From assembly GCA_963753615.1 (NCBI GenBank), contig CAVWCW010000011.1, positions 1 through 29,751 on the forward strand: a DNA stretch of 29,751 nucleotides, in the 5' to 3' direction. Origin of the DNA: CAVWCW01 sp963753615 (GTDB lineage: Bacteria; Pseudomonadota; Gammaproteobacteria; Chromatiales; Chromatiaceae). The translations under genes were made by a program, and so were the position numbers. The notes below the pieces were generated by a model. That model did no database searches. It was given only the letters and a program-made list of their open reading frames with translations, and was not told where the DNA came from. Position 1 is the first letter of the stretch. Every line of letters begins with the position of its first letter. Positions 14,374-22,563 of this stretch are shown piece after piece.

Positions 14374-15805
14374 CCAATGTCTCCTTGAACACGGTTGCGG
14401 TCTGGACCGGATGCAACTCGCCCCGGGTATCCAGACTCACCGCCACCGCCCTGCCCAGGGTATCGAACACCAGCCCATAGGCGACGGCATGCAGCACGCC
14501 GCCGGCCAGGGTACCGGCCCCGGGAAAGGCCTTCAGCGCATTGCCGGCAATCGCCAGGATCAGGGTACTGGACTTGCCGACGTGCTTTTGCACCAGGTCC
14601 AGCAGCAGGTCGGTATCGACCTTGCGCACCGAGATCCCGTACAGCTTGGACAACTCCTTGATCATGCTCACTCCCAGGTAGCCCTGGATCAGCAGATCGG
14701 TGCCGGGGGTAACCGCCGCCAGGGCGCCGATCACCGCCCGGCGCGAGTACTTGGTCACCAGCGCCTCGGCCTGACTGCGGCGCTGTAGCGCCTGGGCATC
14801 TTCGAGCTGCCGCGACACCAGCACAAACACCGCGCTGTCGCGGAGATTCTCCAGCACTTCGGCATCGCGGTCGATGAACCGCTGCAACTGCCGCTTGAGC
14901 GCCTCGACCTGGGGCTTGCGCTCGCGCTCGACCAGCTCCTCGCGGCCGTCCGGCATCATCCGCAGCACCTCCTGGGTGCCGCCGGCCTGGATCGCCACCA
15001 CCTCTACCCGCTCGGCCGCGCTCTCGCGCAGGCGCAGGCCGATGCGCTCCATCAGCTGGTCCAGTTCTTCGCCGCTGTAGCGGTCGCTCTTGTTGAGCGC
15101 CAGAATGCTCGGCTTGTCCAACTCCAGCAGGCCGTCCAATTCCTGCCACTGGCTCCGCGTCAGGTCGCCATCACAGACATAGAGCACCAAGTGCGAGCGC
15201 TGGGCCTCCTCGCGCGCCAGGCGGTCGAGCCCGACCCCCACCTCGTTGGTGCCCGGCACATCCACCAGCACCAGTTCGTCGCCGGCCGGACTGCGCCAAT
15301 GGTGCTCCTTGACCTCCCGGGTAGTGCCGCCGCGCACGCTCACCTCGGCATCGGCGTCCGGCAGCAGGGCGCGGATCAGGGACGACTTGCCGGCGCTGAT
15401 CTCACCGAACAGGCTGACGTAGATGCGCCCGGCCTCGCGCCGCTGCTTGAGCCTATCGAGCTCACGCTCGGCGGCGGCCACGTCGATGCCCGAGTCTCGG
15501 GCCTGCTCCAGCTTCTGGCTAACCTCCGCTTCGCTGACTGGCTCCGGCCTGGATTGGTCCTCGGTCGGTCTGGAGGCCTTCTTGGCCGGCGCCCGCAGCA
15601 GCCGCCACACCAGCCAGCCGCCCCCCAGCCCGAGGCCGCCGAAACCGGCCGCGTAGACATAGAAAAACCAGGTCGGGGCCTGTTGCAGCTGGTGCCAGAC
15701 GTTGAACGCCGACTCGGTAACGAACAGCAGGGCCGCCAACACCAGCAGCACCGCGAGGACCAGCCCCAGGGCAATCAGGATACGCAGCGCAAAACCCAGA
15801 TGCAT
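14285..15805 (-). CDS. Membrane-anchored DUF697 GTPase
   Basis: A 506-residue protein. Two N-terminal membrane segments (LRILIALGLVLAVLLVLAALLFV, then FFYVYAAGFGGLGLGGGWLVWRLL) are followed by a coiled region and a GTPase core: G1 GEISAGKS at residues 134-141, G3 DVPGT near 182, and G4 ALNKSD (with LVLYVCDGDLT before it). A C-terminal DUF697 part follows: VTKYSRRAVIGALAAVTPGTDLLIQGYLGVSMIKELSKLYGIS, then a hydrophobic GXXXAGG-rich stretch. This layout is that of YcjF/TrmE-like membrane GTPases of unknown role, possibly in membrane remodelling or stress. The start at 15805 is chosen because upstream codons overlap the DsbA-family gene. It is intact, in contrast to its downstream paralogue. Confidence 0.82.
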   Translation of the reverse strand: MHLGFALRILIALGLVLAVLLVLAALLFVTESAFNVWHQLQQAPTWFFYVYAAGFGGLGLGGGWLVWRLLRAPAKKASRPTEDQSRPEPVSEAEVSQKLEQARDSGIDVAAAERELDRLKQRREAGRIYVSLFGEISAGKSSLIRALLPDADAEVSVRGGTTREVKEHHWRSPAGDELVLVDVPGTNEVGVGLDRLAREEAQRSHLVLYVCDGDLTRSQWQELDGLLELDKPSILALNKSDRYSGEELDQLMERIGLRLRESAAERVEVVAIQAGGTQEVLRMMPDGREELVERERKPQVEALKRQLQRFIDRDAEVLENLRDSAVFVLVSRQLEDAQALQRRSQAEALVTKYSRRAVIGALAAVTPGTDLLIQGYLGVSMIKELSKLYGISVRKVDTDLLLDLVQKHVGKSSTLILAIAGNALKAFPGAGTLAGGVLHAVAYGLVFDTLGRAVAVSLDTRGELHPVQTATVFKETLGENIEASAGRFVKFASLAYQARSQARTGS

Positions 15806-15833
15806 GGTTCGAATCGGTCGCTCGTCAGTCTTG

Positions 15834-16463
15834 TTATTGGGCTCCACCAGCCTCCGCCAACTCGGCGGCCGCCTGTTCCAGTCGCGCCAGCGGCAGAGCC
15901 CCCACCAAGAGCCGGCGCCCGAATACACAGGCCGGGGTTCCGCTGATTCCCAGTGCGCGGGCCGATCGCAGGTTGAACGCCAGGCGATCGCTCAGCGCCT
16001 CAGAGGTCCAGGCCCGGTCCACCAGTTCCTGCGCCAACCCCGCCTCCGCAGCGATGCGGCGCAACTCGCCCTCATCGCCGATATTGCGTCCCCGGCAGAA
16101 GTAGGCGTCGAACAGCCCCTCGTGCACAGCATAAAAGCGGTCCCGGCCGGCCTGCTTGGCCGCTTCGGCCAGCAATAGGGCGCGCCGGGAGTTGGTGGTG
16201 AAGCCCGGCGCTTGCAGCTCCAGACGCTCCTCCTGTGCGAGATGCGCCAGATCGGCCATCATCCGGTCCCAGCGCTCAGGCGCGTAGCCCAACTCGGCCA
16301 TCGGCATGCCGGCGGCGGGGGTCTCCGGGTGAATCTCCAGTCCGCACCAATTGACCCGCAGCTCGTAGCGCTCGCCCAGGCGCAGCAAGCGGCGGCTGCC
16401 GATATAGCAGAAGGGGCAGATATAGTCTGAGAAGACGTTGACCCTCAGTTCCGGCTTGGCCAT
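15834..16463 (-). CDS. DsbA-family (FrnE-like) thiol oxidoreductase
   Basis: A 209-residue protein of the DsbA/FrnE family, without signal peptide, so likely cytoplasmic. The active site CPFC is at C16-C19 in SDYICPFCYIGS. The cis-Pro loop is SGTPACVFGRRLLVGA near the C-terminus. Between them is the helical insertion (RDRFYAVHEGLFDAYFCRGRNIGDEGELRRIAAEAGL). 2-hydroxychromene isomerase relatives share this shape, but the CxxC argues for disulfide exchange. It is the first gene of a same-strand run with the two DUF697 GTPases (28 bases to the next). A redox partner for those GTPases would be a guess. Confidence 0.87.
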   Translation of the reverse strand: MAKPELRVNVFSDYICPFCYIGSRRLLRLGERYELRVNWCGLEIHPETPAAGMPMAELGYAPERWDRMMADLAHLAQEERLELQAPGFTTNSRRALLLAEAAKQAGRDRFYAVHEGLFDAYFCRGRNIGDEGELRRIAAEAGLAQELVDRAWTSEALSDRLAFNLRSARALGISGTPACVFGRRLLVGALPLARLEQAAAELAEAGGAQ

Positions 16464-16913
16464 GCATGATACCCTGAATTTCGCGCCGCTGCGCAGCCCT
16501 CGCCGACAGCGAGAACGGGAGCCTGAGACCCAAACTTAGGGAAATCGTCATCGAGCTGCAACCTTGCGAACTTCGCGCAGACCGGGCGTTGAACCCGGGA
16601 CCCCAGCACCTGATCGCGGTTTTCCACAGGATCTGTGGATAACTCTGTGCAGAAGTTGCCGGTAAACGCCCTGAGCCCTTCCAGGATTGGCCCGGTTTCA
16701 AACTGACCAAATTTTGTACGCGTATTCTTATACTTATGATTTAATTATGTTTTCATAAAGTCAATACAGTGGTTCCCTCTTTTTTTTCGGCCTGCACCCG
16801 TGCCTGCCCAGGGCGGATTCCGAGCTGTGCAAAAAATTCGCTTCGAGACAGGCCCTTAGCTGGTATAACTTAGACCCTATTGTCAGCTCCGCACCGAAAT
16901 GGACCCTTTCGTC
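16464..16913. other. Intergenic region with DnaA-box element and AT-rich tract
   Basis: There is no gene in these 450 bases. They contain the DnaA-box palindrome described separately and a T-rich run (16781-16790, cttttttttc). An AT-rich stretch of about 60 bases lies at 16706-16768. The last part holds weak -10-like TATAAC near 16863 before the YcgN-like gene, without a convincing -35. Confidence 0.5.
16620..16770. other. DnaA-box palindrome and AT-rich tract (copy 2, inverted)
   Basis: TGTGGATAA at 16634-16642 is a perfect DnaA box on the minus strand, facing TTTTCCACA at 16620-16628 (one mismatch). In minus-strand orientation the unit reads GCACAGAGTTATCCACAG then TCCTGTGGAAA, closely matching copy 1 (GCACAGAGTTATCCACAA then GCTTGTGGATA). 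The AT-rich tract 16706-16768 lies about 65 bases on the side matching that of copy 1 once orientation is allowed for. Confidence 0.6.
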
Positions 16914-17363
16914 ATGTCCAAACCCGCCGACCCGTTCTGGAAGACCATCCCGCTGGGCCAGATGACCCGCGCCCAATGGGAGTCTCTGTGCGACGGCTGC
17001 GCCAAGTGCTGCCTGCACAAACTTGAAGACAGCGACAGCGGCGAGATCCTTTACACCGAGGTGGCCTGCCGGCTTCTGGATCTGGGCAGCTGCCGGTGCA
17101 CCGATTACCCGCAACGGGCGCGCCTGGTCCCTGAATGCCTGACCTTGACCCCCGACAACCTGGAACGAGCCTACTGGCTTCCCGCCACCTGCGCCTACCG
17201 GCTGCTGGCGGAAGGCCGGGCGCTGCCGCACTGGCACCCGCTGGTGTCCGGTGACCCGCGCTCGACGCTACGCGCCGGTCGTTCCATCGCCGGCCGCGCC
17301 ATTGCCGCGGCCGAGGCCGAGGCTGGAGACTGGGAAGAGCACTTGATCGACTGGGTTGATTGA
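16914..17363 (+). CDS. ycgN: YcgN/UPF0260-family cysteine-cluster protein
   Basis: A 149-residue protein matching the YcgN family (UPF0260), a small cytosolic protein with a cysteine cluster. The cysteine motifs are CDGCAKCCLHKL, CRLLDLGSCRCTDYPQR and CAYR, giving eight or more conserved cysteines probably binding an Fe-S cluster or zinc, as in the related YkgJ group. The start is taken at 16914 (MSKPADPFWKT), since the family usually begins close to PFWK. An ATG 15 bases upstream (16899) is an alternative. No function is established in the family. It stands alone and is 82 bases before the haem protein, perhaps in one transcript. Confidence 0.9.
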   Translation: MSKPADPFWKTIPLGQMTRAQWESLCDGCAKCCLHKLEDSDSGEILYTEVACRLLDLGSCRCTDYPQRARLVPECLTLTPDNLERAYWLPATCAYRLLAEGRALPHWHPLVSGDPRSTLRAGRSIAGRAIAAAEAEAGDWEEHLIDWVD

Positions 17364-17445
17364 GCGGGTTTACCCGCATCCAGGCAACCGCTATAGTCAC
17401 GCCAGTGTTTCGCGTCCACGCGCAATTCTCTAGGAGACCCACCCG

Positions 17446-18009
17446 ATGAAGAAACTGGCTTTGACCGCTTTGGCATGTAGCGCAGCCCTGGGCCTGGCCG
17501 TGGCCGCCGAGCCGCCGGCACAGGTGACCGAGGCCCGGGGCCTGGTCAAGGAGTTCTTTACCAGCTTAAAAGGCCAGCTGCAGGCGGCAATGAAGGCCGG
17601 CGGGCCGGTCACGGCGATCGAGGTATGCAAGGTACAGGCCCCGGCGATCGCCCGCAGCCTGGCCGACGAATCCGGCTGGGAGGTGGGGCGCACCAGCCTC
17701 AAGCTGCGCAATCCCGCTAACAGCCCGGACCTCTGGGAGCAGGCGGTTCTGGAGCAATTCGATGCCCGCAAGGCCGCTGGAGAAGCGGTAGAAAAGATGG
17801 AGTTCCACGAGGTGGTGGACGCCGAAGGCGTCAAGACGTTCCGCTACATGAAGGCGATCCCGACCGGCGAGGTCTGCCTCAAATGCCACGGTGCCGAGAT
17901 CGACCCGCAAGTGCAGGCCGAGTTGGTGCGTTATTACCCGAGCGACGAGGCCACCGGCTATGCCCTCGGTGATATCCGCGGGGCCTTCACCCTGAGCAAG
18001 CCGCTCTGA
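17446..18009 (+). CDS. DUF3365 (Tll0287-like) periplasmic c-type haem protein
   Basis: A 187-residue exported protein. The signal peptide is residues 1-21 (MKKLALTALACSAALGLAVA, cleaved about AAEPPA). Residues 25-187 form a DUF3365/Tll0287-like domain with a single c-haem motif at C144-C147-H148 (EVCLKCHGAE), plus family features RNPANSPDLWEQ and GDIRGAFTLSKPL near the C-terminus. Such proteins bind one c-type haem in the periplasm and are suggested to sense redox state or gases. A strong AGGAGA site lies 8 bases before ATG. It sits between YcgN and a convergent trhP, from which it is separated by a terminator-like hairpin. Confidence 0.9.
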   Translation: MKKLALTALACSAALGLAVAAEPPAQVTEARGLVKEFFTSLKGQLQAAMKAGGPVTAIEVCKVQAPAIARSLADESGWEVGRTSLKLRNPANSPDLWEQAVLEQFDARKAAGEAVEKMEFHEVVDAEGVKTFRYMKAIPTGEVCLKCHGAEIDPQVQAELVRYYPSDEATGYALGDIRGAFTLSKPL

Positions 18010-18015
18010 GGCCGG

Positions 18016-18044
18016 GCCGGCCGAGCGCCGCAGGCTCGGCCGGC
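18016..18044. terminator. Bidirectional terminator-like hairpin between convergent genes
   Basis: A perfect 11-bp stem GCCGGCCGAGC/GCTCGGCCGGC with a 7-base loop fills the gap between the DUF3365 stop and the trhP stop. It has no strong T-run, so efficiency is uncertain, but its position between convergent genes suits a shared terminator. Confidence 0.65.
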
Positions 18045-18046
18045 GG

Positions 18047-19345
18047 TCAAAGGCCCCGGGTGAGCAGGCTCAGGGCATCCGCCGGCGCGGGCAGCGGGAT
18101 TCGCACCCGGTAGCCCCCTCCAGGGGCCTCCCGCATGGCATTGCCATCGAGGTCTTGCATCCCTTCCAGACGAAAACGGTGGTTGCCGGCGGGGGTGATC
18201 AGTTCCAGTGCATCACCCACGGCGAACTTGTTTTTGACCGCGATCTCGCGCCAGCCCCCGCCCGCCTCCGCCACCTCGCCGACAAAGATCTGGCGCTGGT
18301 TCTGGGAACTTCCGCGTCGGTAATTCTGCAGTTCCTGGGTCTCGTGGCGCTGGTAGAAGCCGTCGGTATAGCCGCGGTTGGCCAGCCCTTCCAGTTCCCC
18401 CAGCAGTTCCTGTTGGAACGGCCGCCCGGCCAGCGCATCGTCGATCGCGCGGCGATAGACTTGGGTAGTGCGTGCGGTGTAATAGTGGGACTTGGTGCGG
18501 CCTTCGATCTTCAGGCAGTCGACGCCGATCTCCACCAGCCGCTGCACGTGTTCCACCGCCCGCAGGTCCTTGGAATTCATGATATAGGTGCCCTGCTCGT
18601 CCTCGAACACCGGCATCAGCTCCCCCGGGCGCTGGGACTCCTCCAGGTAATAGATGCGATCGGCCTCCGGGTGCCGCGGGCCCGACACCTGGGCGGGCTG
18701 GGCCACCTCCACCCCGGTGGCGTCCGCGGCTTCTCCCAGCCGGTAGTCCCAGCGGCAGGAATTGGTGCAAGCACCCTGGTTGGCGTCGCGGTGGTTGAAG
18801 TAGCCCGATAGCAGACAGCGCCCGGAGTAGGCGATGCAAAGGGCGCCGTGTACGAATACCTCCAGCTCGATGTCCGGACAGGCCTGGCGGATCTCGTCGA
18901 CCTCGTCCAGCGACAGTTCCCGGGACAGGATCACCCGGCGCAGCCCCTGTTGCTGCCAGAAACGCACCGTTTCGGCATTCACCGTATTGGCCTGCACCGA
19001 GAGGTGAACGGGGAGTTCGGGCCAACGCTCCCGCACCAACAGGATCAGGCCCGGGTCGGCCATGATCAGGGCATCCGGGCCCATGGCAATCACCGGCTCC
19101 ATATCGGCGATGAAGGTACGCAGCTTGGCGCCGTGGGGCATCAGGTTGCAGGCGACGAAGAACTTCCGCCCCCGGGCGCGGGCCTCGCCGATACCCAATT
19201 CCAAGTTCGCTTCGCGAAAGTCGTTGTTGCGCACCCGCAGGCTGTAGCGCGGCAAACCGGCATACACCGCATCCGCGCCGTAGGCAAAGGCATATCTCAG
19301 GTTGCGCAGGGTGCCGGCGGGGGATAGCAGCTCGGGTCTTTTCAT
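18047..19345 (-). CDS. trhP: tRNA 5-hydroxyuridine synthesis protein TrhP (YegQ, peptidase U32 family)
   Basis: A 432-residue U32-family protein matching YegQ over its full length. It begins MKRPELLSPAGTLRNLRYAFAYGADAVYAGLPRYSLRVRNNDF and has the U32 signature ELEVFVHGALCIAYSGRCLLSGYFNHRDANQGACTNSCRWDY, whose four cysteines probably hold an Fe-S cluster. The later GVDCLKIEGRTKSHYYTARTTQVYRRAIDDAL and the C-terminal beta domain (IFVGEVAEAGGGWREIAVKN...GDALELITPAGNH) are also family parts. In E. coli TrhP with the TrhO pathway makes ho5U34 in tRNA using prephenate. The start is taken as MKRPELL at 19345; the frame upstream has no family similarity. It is convergent with the haem-protein gene. 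Confidence 0.93.
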   Translation of the reverse strand: MKRPELLSPAGTLRNLRYAFAYGADAVYAGLPRYSLRVRNNDFREANLELGIGEARARGRKFFVACNLMPHGAKLRTFIADMEPVIAMGPDALIMADPGLILLVRERWPELPVHLSVQANTVNAETVRFWQQQGLRRVILSRELSLDEVDEIRQACPDIELEVFVHGALCIAYSGRCLLSGYFNHRDANQGACTNSCRWDYRLGEAADATGVEVAQPAQVSGPRHPEADRIYYLEESQRPGELMPVFEDEQGTYIMNSKDLRAVEHVQRLVEIGVDCLKIEGRTKSHYYTARTTQVYRRAIDDALAGRPFQQELLGELEGLANRGYTDGFYQRHETQELQNYRRGSSQNQRQIFVGEVAEAGGGWREIAVKNKFAVGDALELITPAGNHRFRLEGMQDLDGNAMREAPGGGYRVRIPLPAPADALSLLTRGL

Positions 19346-19468
19346 CGGCGGGGCTCGGTCTACACTGGGGTGGATAGGGATAGCGCGTCGACGACTGCGG
19401 CACCGGGTCAATTCTCGCCAGTCCCCAGGCTCCTGTCCACTGGCTAAGCTCATGGATTTTCGACGGAT

Positions 19469-20770
19469 ATGATCCAGAATGCCGAGGCCGAAGGCGGCCG
19501 CCTAGGTCGCCTCGCCCAGCGCCTGGGCCAGGTGCGGGCCGGAGAAGGGAGGTCTCTGGCCTGGTCGTTCGGCTATTTCTTCTGCCTGCTGGCCGGCTAT
19601 TACATCCTGCGCCCGGTGCGCGACGAGATGGGCATCCGCGGCGGCGTGGAGCAGTTGCACTGGACCTTCACCGCTACTTTCCTGGTCATGCTGCTGGCCC
19701 TGCCCCTGTTCGGGGCTGCCGCCGCACGCCTCCCGCGGCGCCATTTGCTGCCGGCGGTGTACTGGTTCTTCATTGCCAACTTGCTGGCGTTCTTTCTCCT
19801 GCTCAGATCGGGTCTGGCGCCGGAACTGGTGGCGCAGGCCTTTTTCGTCTGGGTCAGCGTTTTCAATCTGTTCGTCGTCTCCGTGTTCTGGAGCTTTATG
19901 GCGGACCTGTTCCGCCCCGAGCAGGCGCGGCGCCTGTTCGGGGTGATTGCTGCCGGCGGCAGTCTGGGAGCGGTGTGCGGACCGGCCCTGGCGGCCAGCC
20001 TTGCGCCGCTGGTCGGCACCGAGAATCTGCTGCTGCCGGCGGCCCTGCTGCTGGCGCTGGCGCTGTTGTGCATCCGCAAACTGCTGGGGCTTGCCGCCGA
20101 GCAGCGGCCGGTTGCCGAAGCGGACCCTGGGCGCCCTCTGGGCGGCGGCGTGTTCGAGGGACTTGTGCTGGTGGCGCGCTCTCGCTACCTGCTCGGCATC
20201 TGCTTGTTTATCTGGCTTTATACCAGTCTCTCCACCTTCCTCTATTTCGAGCAGGCCCATATCGTCGCCGCAGCGTTTGATGACTCAGCCGAGCGCACCC
20301 GGGTATTCGCTCTCATCGACCTGGCGGTCAACGGACTTACTCTCGGCATCCAGCTTCTGGCGACCGGGCGCCTGATCCAACGCTGGGGGCTTTCCGCGGC
20401 CCTGGCCCTGGTGCCAATGTTGCTGGCCATGGGCTTTGCCGGGCTGGCATTGGCGCCGGTGTTGCCCCTGCTGCTGGCGGTGCAGGTCGCACGCCGCGCG
20501 GGAAACTATGCCCTGACGCGCCCGGCCCGAGAGAGCCTTTTCACCCTGGTCGACCGCAGCAGCCGCTACAAGGCCAAGAACTTTATCGACACCCTGGTCT
20601 ACCGCGGCGGCGACGCGCTGAGCGCCTGGGCCTTCGCCGGGCTCCAAACCCTCGGGCTAGGGTTGGCGGGCATCGCGGCGCTGGCGGTACCTTTGGCCCT
20701 GGGCTGGGCCTGGCTGGGTTGGGGCCTCGGCCGCAAGGCCGGGCAAGGAGGCCACGTGGAGTCCGGCTAA
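19469..20770 (+). CDS. MFS / NTP-NDP exchange-like transporter
   Basis: A 433-residue integral membrane protein with about 12 hydrophobic segments. Near the start is SFGYFFCLLAGYYILRPVRDEMGIRGGVEQLHW, whose YYILRPVRDEMG motif is characteristic of the ADP/ATP (TlcA-like) exchange subfamily of MFS carriers. The C-terminal half has YALTRPARESLFTLVDRSSRYKAKNFIDTLVYRGGDALSAW, also family typical. The role of non-parasite members is not defined, so nucleotide exchange is inferred only. The ATG at 19469 follows a weak GGA ribosome site. It is divergent from trhP and reads towards the aldo/keto reductase gene, 86 bases on, so these two may share a promoter. Confidence 0.85.
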   Translation: MIQNAEAEGGRLGRLAQRLGQVRAGEGRSLAWSFGYFFCLLAGYYILRPVRDEMGIRGGVEQLHWTFTATFLVMLLALPLFGAAAARLPRRHLLPAVYWFFIANLLAFFLLLRSGLAPELVAQAFFVWVSVFNLFVVSVFWSFMADLFRPEQARRLFGVIAAGGSLGAVCGPALAASLAPLVGTENLLLPAALLLALALLCIRKLLGLAAEQRPVAEADPGRPLGGGVFEGLVLVARSRYLLGICLFIWLYTSLSTFLYFEQAHIVAAAFDDSAERTRVFALIDLAVNGLTLGIQLLATGRLIQRWGLSAALALVPMLLAMGFAGLALAPVLPLLLAVQVARRAGNYALTRPARESLFTLVDRSSRYKAKNFIDTLVYRGGDALSAWAFAGLQTLGLGLAGIAALAVPLALGWAWLGWGLGRKAGQGGHVESG

Positions 20771-20856
20771 TCGCGGATGATCTTAGCGGCAAAGTCGACT
20801 AGAGTTCCTCATAAAGGCAGGTTCCGGACACCAACCAACGTACGAGCCAAAACAAC

Positions 20857-21799
20857 ATGCCAGATGCCATCGACCAAGGACGCCGCCGCGCCCTGCTCGG
20901 CCTGAGCGCTGGGCTGATAGCGGGGGCCTGCCCAGCGCTGGCCCAGGGGGAGAACCCCGACGCCAGCGCCCGCGCTCATCCGCCGCCCCATACCCTCGAG
21001 CGGCGAGTTGCTGCCGGTGATCGGGATGGGCACCGCTTGGTCCTTCGACGTCGGCTCCGTCGAGGCCGAGCGCGCCCCGCTGGTGGAGATCCTCGAAGAA
21101 TTCTCTCACCCCCCCGGACGCCTGATCGACACCTCGCCGATGTACGGCAATGCGGAGCGGGTGATCGGCGAACTCAGCGCCGAACTCGGGATCGGCGGCC
21201 GAATGTTTCTCGCCACCAAGGTATGGACCCAGGGCCGGGAGGCGGGCATCCGCCAGATGGAGGAATCGATGCGCCTGCTCGGAAGCCAGCGCCTGGACCT
21301 GATCCAGGTTCACAATCTGGTGGACTGGCGCACCCAGCTGGCCACCCTGCGGGACTGGAAGCAGGCCGGTCGGGTGCGCTATATCGGCATCACCCACTAT
21401 CGGAGCGATGCCTTTCCCGCACTGGAGCAGGTGATGCTCACCGAGCCTCTGGACTTCGTCCAGCTCAACTATTCCATCACCACCCGCGACGCCGAGAAGC
21501 GCCTGTTGCCGCTGGCCGCCGAGCGCGGGATCGGGGTCATCGTCAACCGGCCCTTCGAGGACGGAGCCCTGTTCCGGCGCGTGCGCGACCGGCCCCTGCC
21601 CGGCTGGGCCGCCGAAATCGGCTGTGCCTCCTGGGCCCAGTACTTCCTCAAGTACATCGTCTCCCACCCGGCCGTAAGCTGCGCCATCCCCAGCACCAGC
21701 AAACCCAAACACTTGCGCGACAACCTGGCTGCCGGCATGGGCCGGTTGCCTGACGCGGCGCAACGGCAACGGATGCGGGACGAGTTAACGAATCTTTAG
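20857..21799 (+). pseudogene. Tat-exported aldo/keto reductase, one frameshift near the signal peptide
   Basis: The first frame gives a twin-arginine signal (MPDAIDQGRRRALLGLSAGLIAGACPALAQG). The second frame gives a full aldo/keto reductase: LPVIGMGTAWSFDVGS, DTSPMYGNAERVIGE (catalytic D and Y), ATKVWTQGR (K), LIQVHNLVDW (H), GRVRYIGITHYRSDAF, DFVQLNYSITTRDAEKRLLPLAAERGIGVIVNRPFEDGALF and SCAIPSTSKPKHLRDNL. Removing one base near the GGGGG at 20947-20951 joins them (reads AQGRTPTPAPALIRRPIPSSGELLPVIGMGT). The indel is in a G-run, so it may be a sequence error and the protein intact at about 313 residues. Substrate unknown. It follows the MFS gene by 86 bases. Confidence 0.8.
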
Positions 21800-22320
21800 A
21801 TGTGGTTCGATCAGGGAAAGATTGCACAAAACACCGCTCAGCAGGACAGCCAGCGAATTCCATGCCGGCGAGCGATTCCCCGGAGGACCGGCTGGGGCAC
21901 ATGGGGGGCCGTCTTCGCAGCGGTTCCGGCGAGCCTGATCGCCACATCGGTATCGCCGGTGACAGCGGACACACCAAACCACGCATCCTGACGAGCATCG
22001 AAGACGACCAGGCGTTAACCCGGATATTTCACCAGGTATCGCGTCCCTGGCACAGGGCCTGTGCGGCTGGGTGCCGCTCTGGAGCCAAATCGATGGCCAT
22101 ATCTACGGCTTGAGTGAGGAGCAAGCCCAGGCGTGCAGGAACCAGCCAGGGGTGCGATAGCCGGGCGGCGATATACAGGGTGTTTCGCTGCAGAAGCCTC
22201 CGTGTCCTATCCTAAGCTCTCGAATCTCCAGTCGCTTATGCGCAGCGGCCTGGTGAACTATGCGGGTTAATCGGACCGGGCCCGAGAAAAGATTGGCCCG
22301 TGCCGGTCGGCAACGGACTG
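21800..22320. other. Intergenic region with possible gene remnant
   Basis: There is no convincing intact gene here. One stretch (about 22034-22161, plus strand) reads plausibly as the end of a protein, ISPGIASLAQGLCGWVPLW, then SQIDGHIYGLSEEQAQACRN and QPGVR with a stop at 22159-22161. It has no matching start in frame and no recognised family. It could be a decayed gene. The downstream part holds the start of the nhaD leader. Confidence 0.4.
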
Positions 22321-22440
22321 TCCCCTGGGTGGAGGCCGCTCCGAACCCGGAGCCGACCAACTCCTGGCTACGCTCCGGGGCCCGCCGAGCGGTCGGGCTA
22401 TCAACCACACCGAAGTTCGGTATATGCTACCGGGTTTAGA
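22321..22440 (+). promoter_or_regulatory. Structured leader of nhaD, candidate cation riboswitch (Li-I/nhaA-I-like)
   Basis: Upstream of the sodium/proton antiporter gene there is a compact structured segment. The hairpin gctccg/cggagc (22338-22353) is enclosed by ggag/ctcc (22331-22334 with 22361-22364). Then come cgctc/gagcg (22371-22391) and accga/tcggt (22409-22421). Single-stranded joints include GACCAACTCCTGG, TATCAACC and the CGAAGT loop. Further hairpins (ggcgc/gcgcc at 22442-22460 and a long one at 22475-22514) follow before the ATG at 22564. Li-I (nhaA-I) RNAs are known upstream of antiporter genes in proteobacteria. The class assignment here is inference and needs a covariance-model test. 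Confidence 0.45.
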
Positions 22441-22563
22441 AGGCGCCGCGATATAGCGCCGGCAGAAAAACGCTGACCAGGCCCGCTTTCCCCGCGAACG
22501 CAAAGGGCCCGGTCGTTTCGCCCCGAACGCCGGGCAATCCATAGCGACCAATAAAGCAAAACC

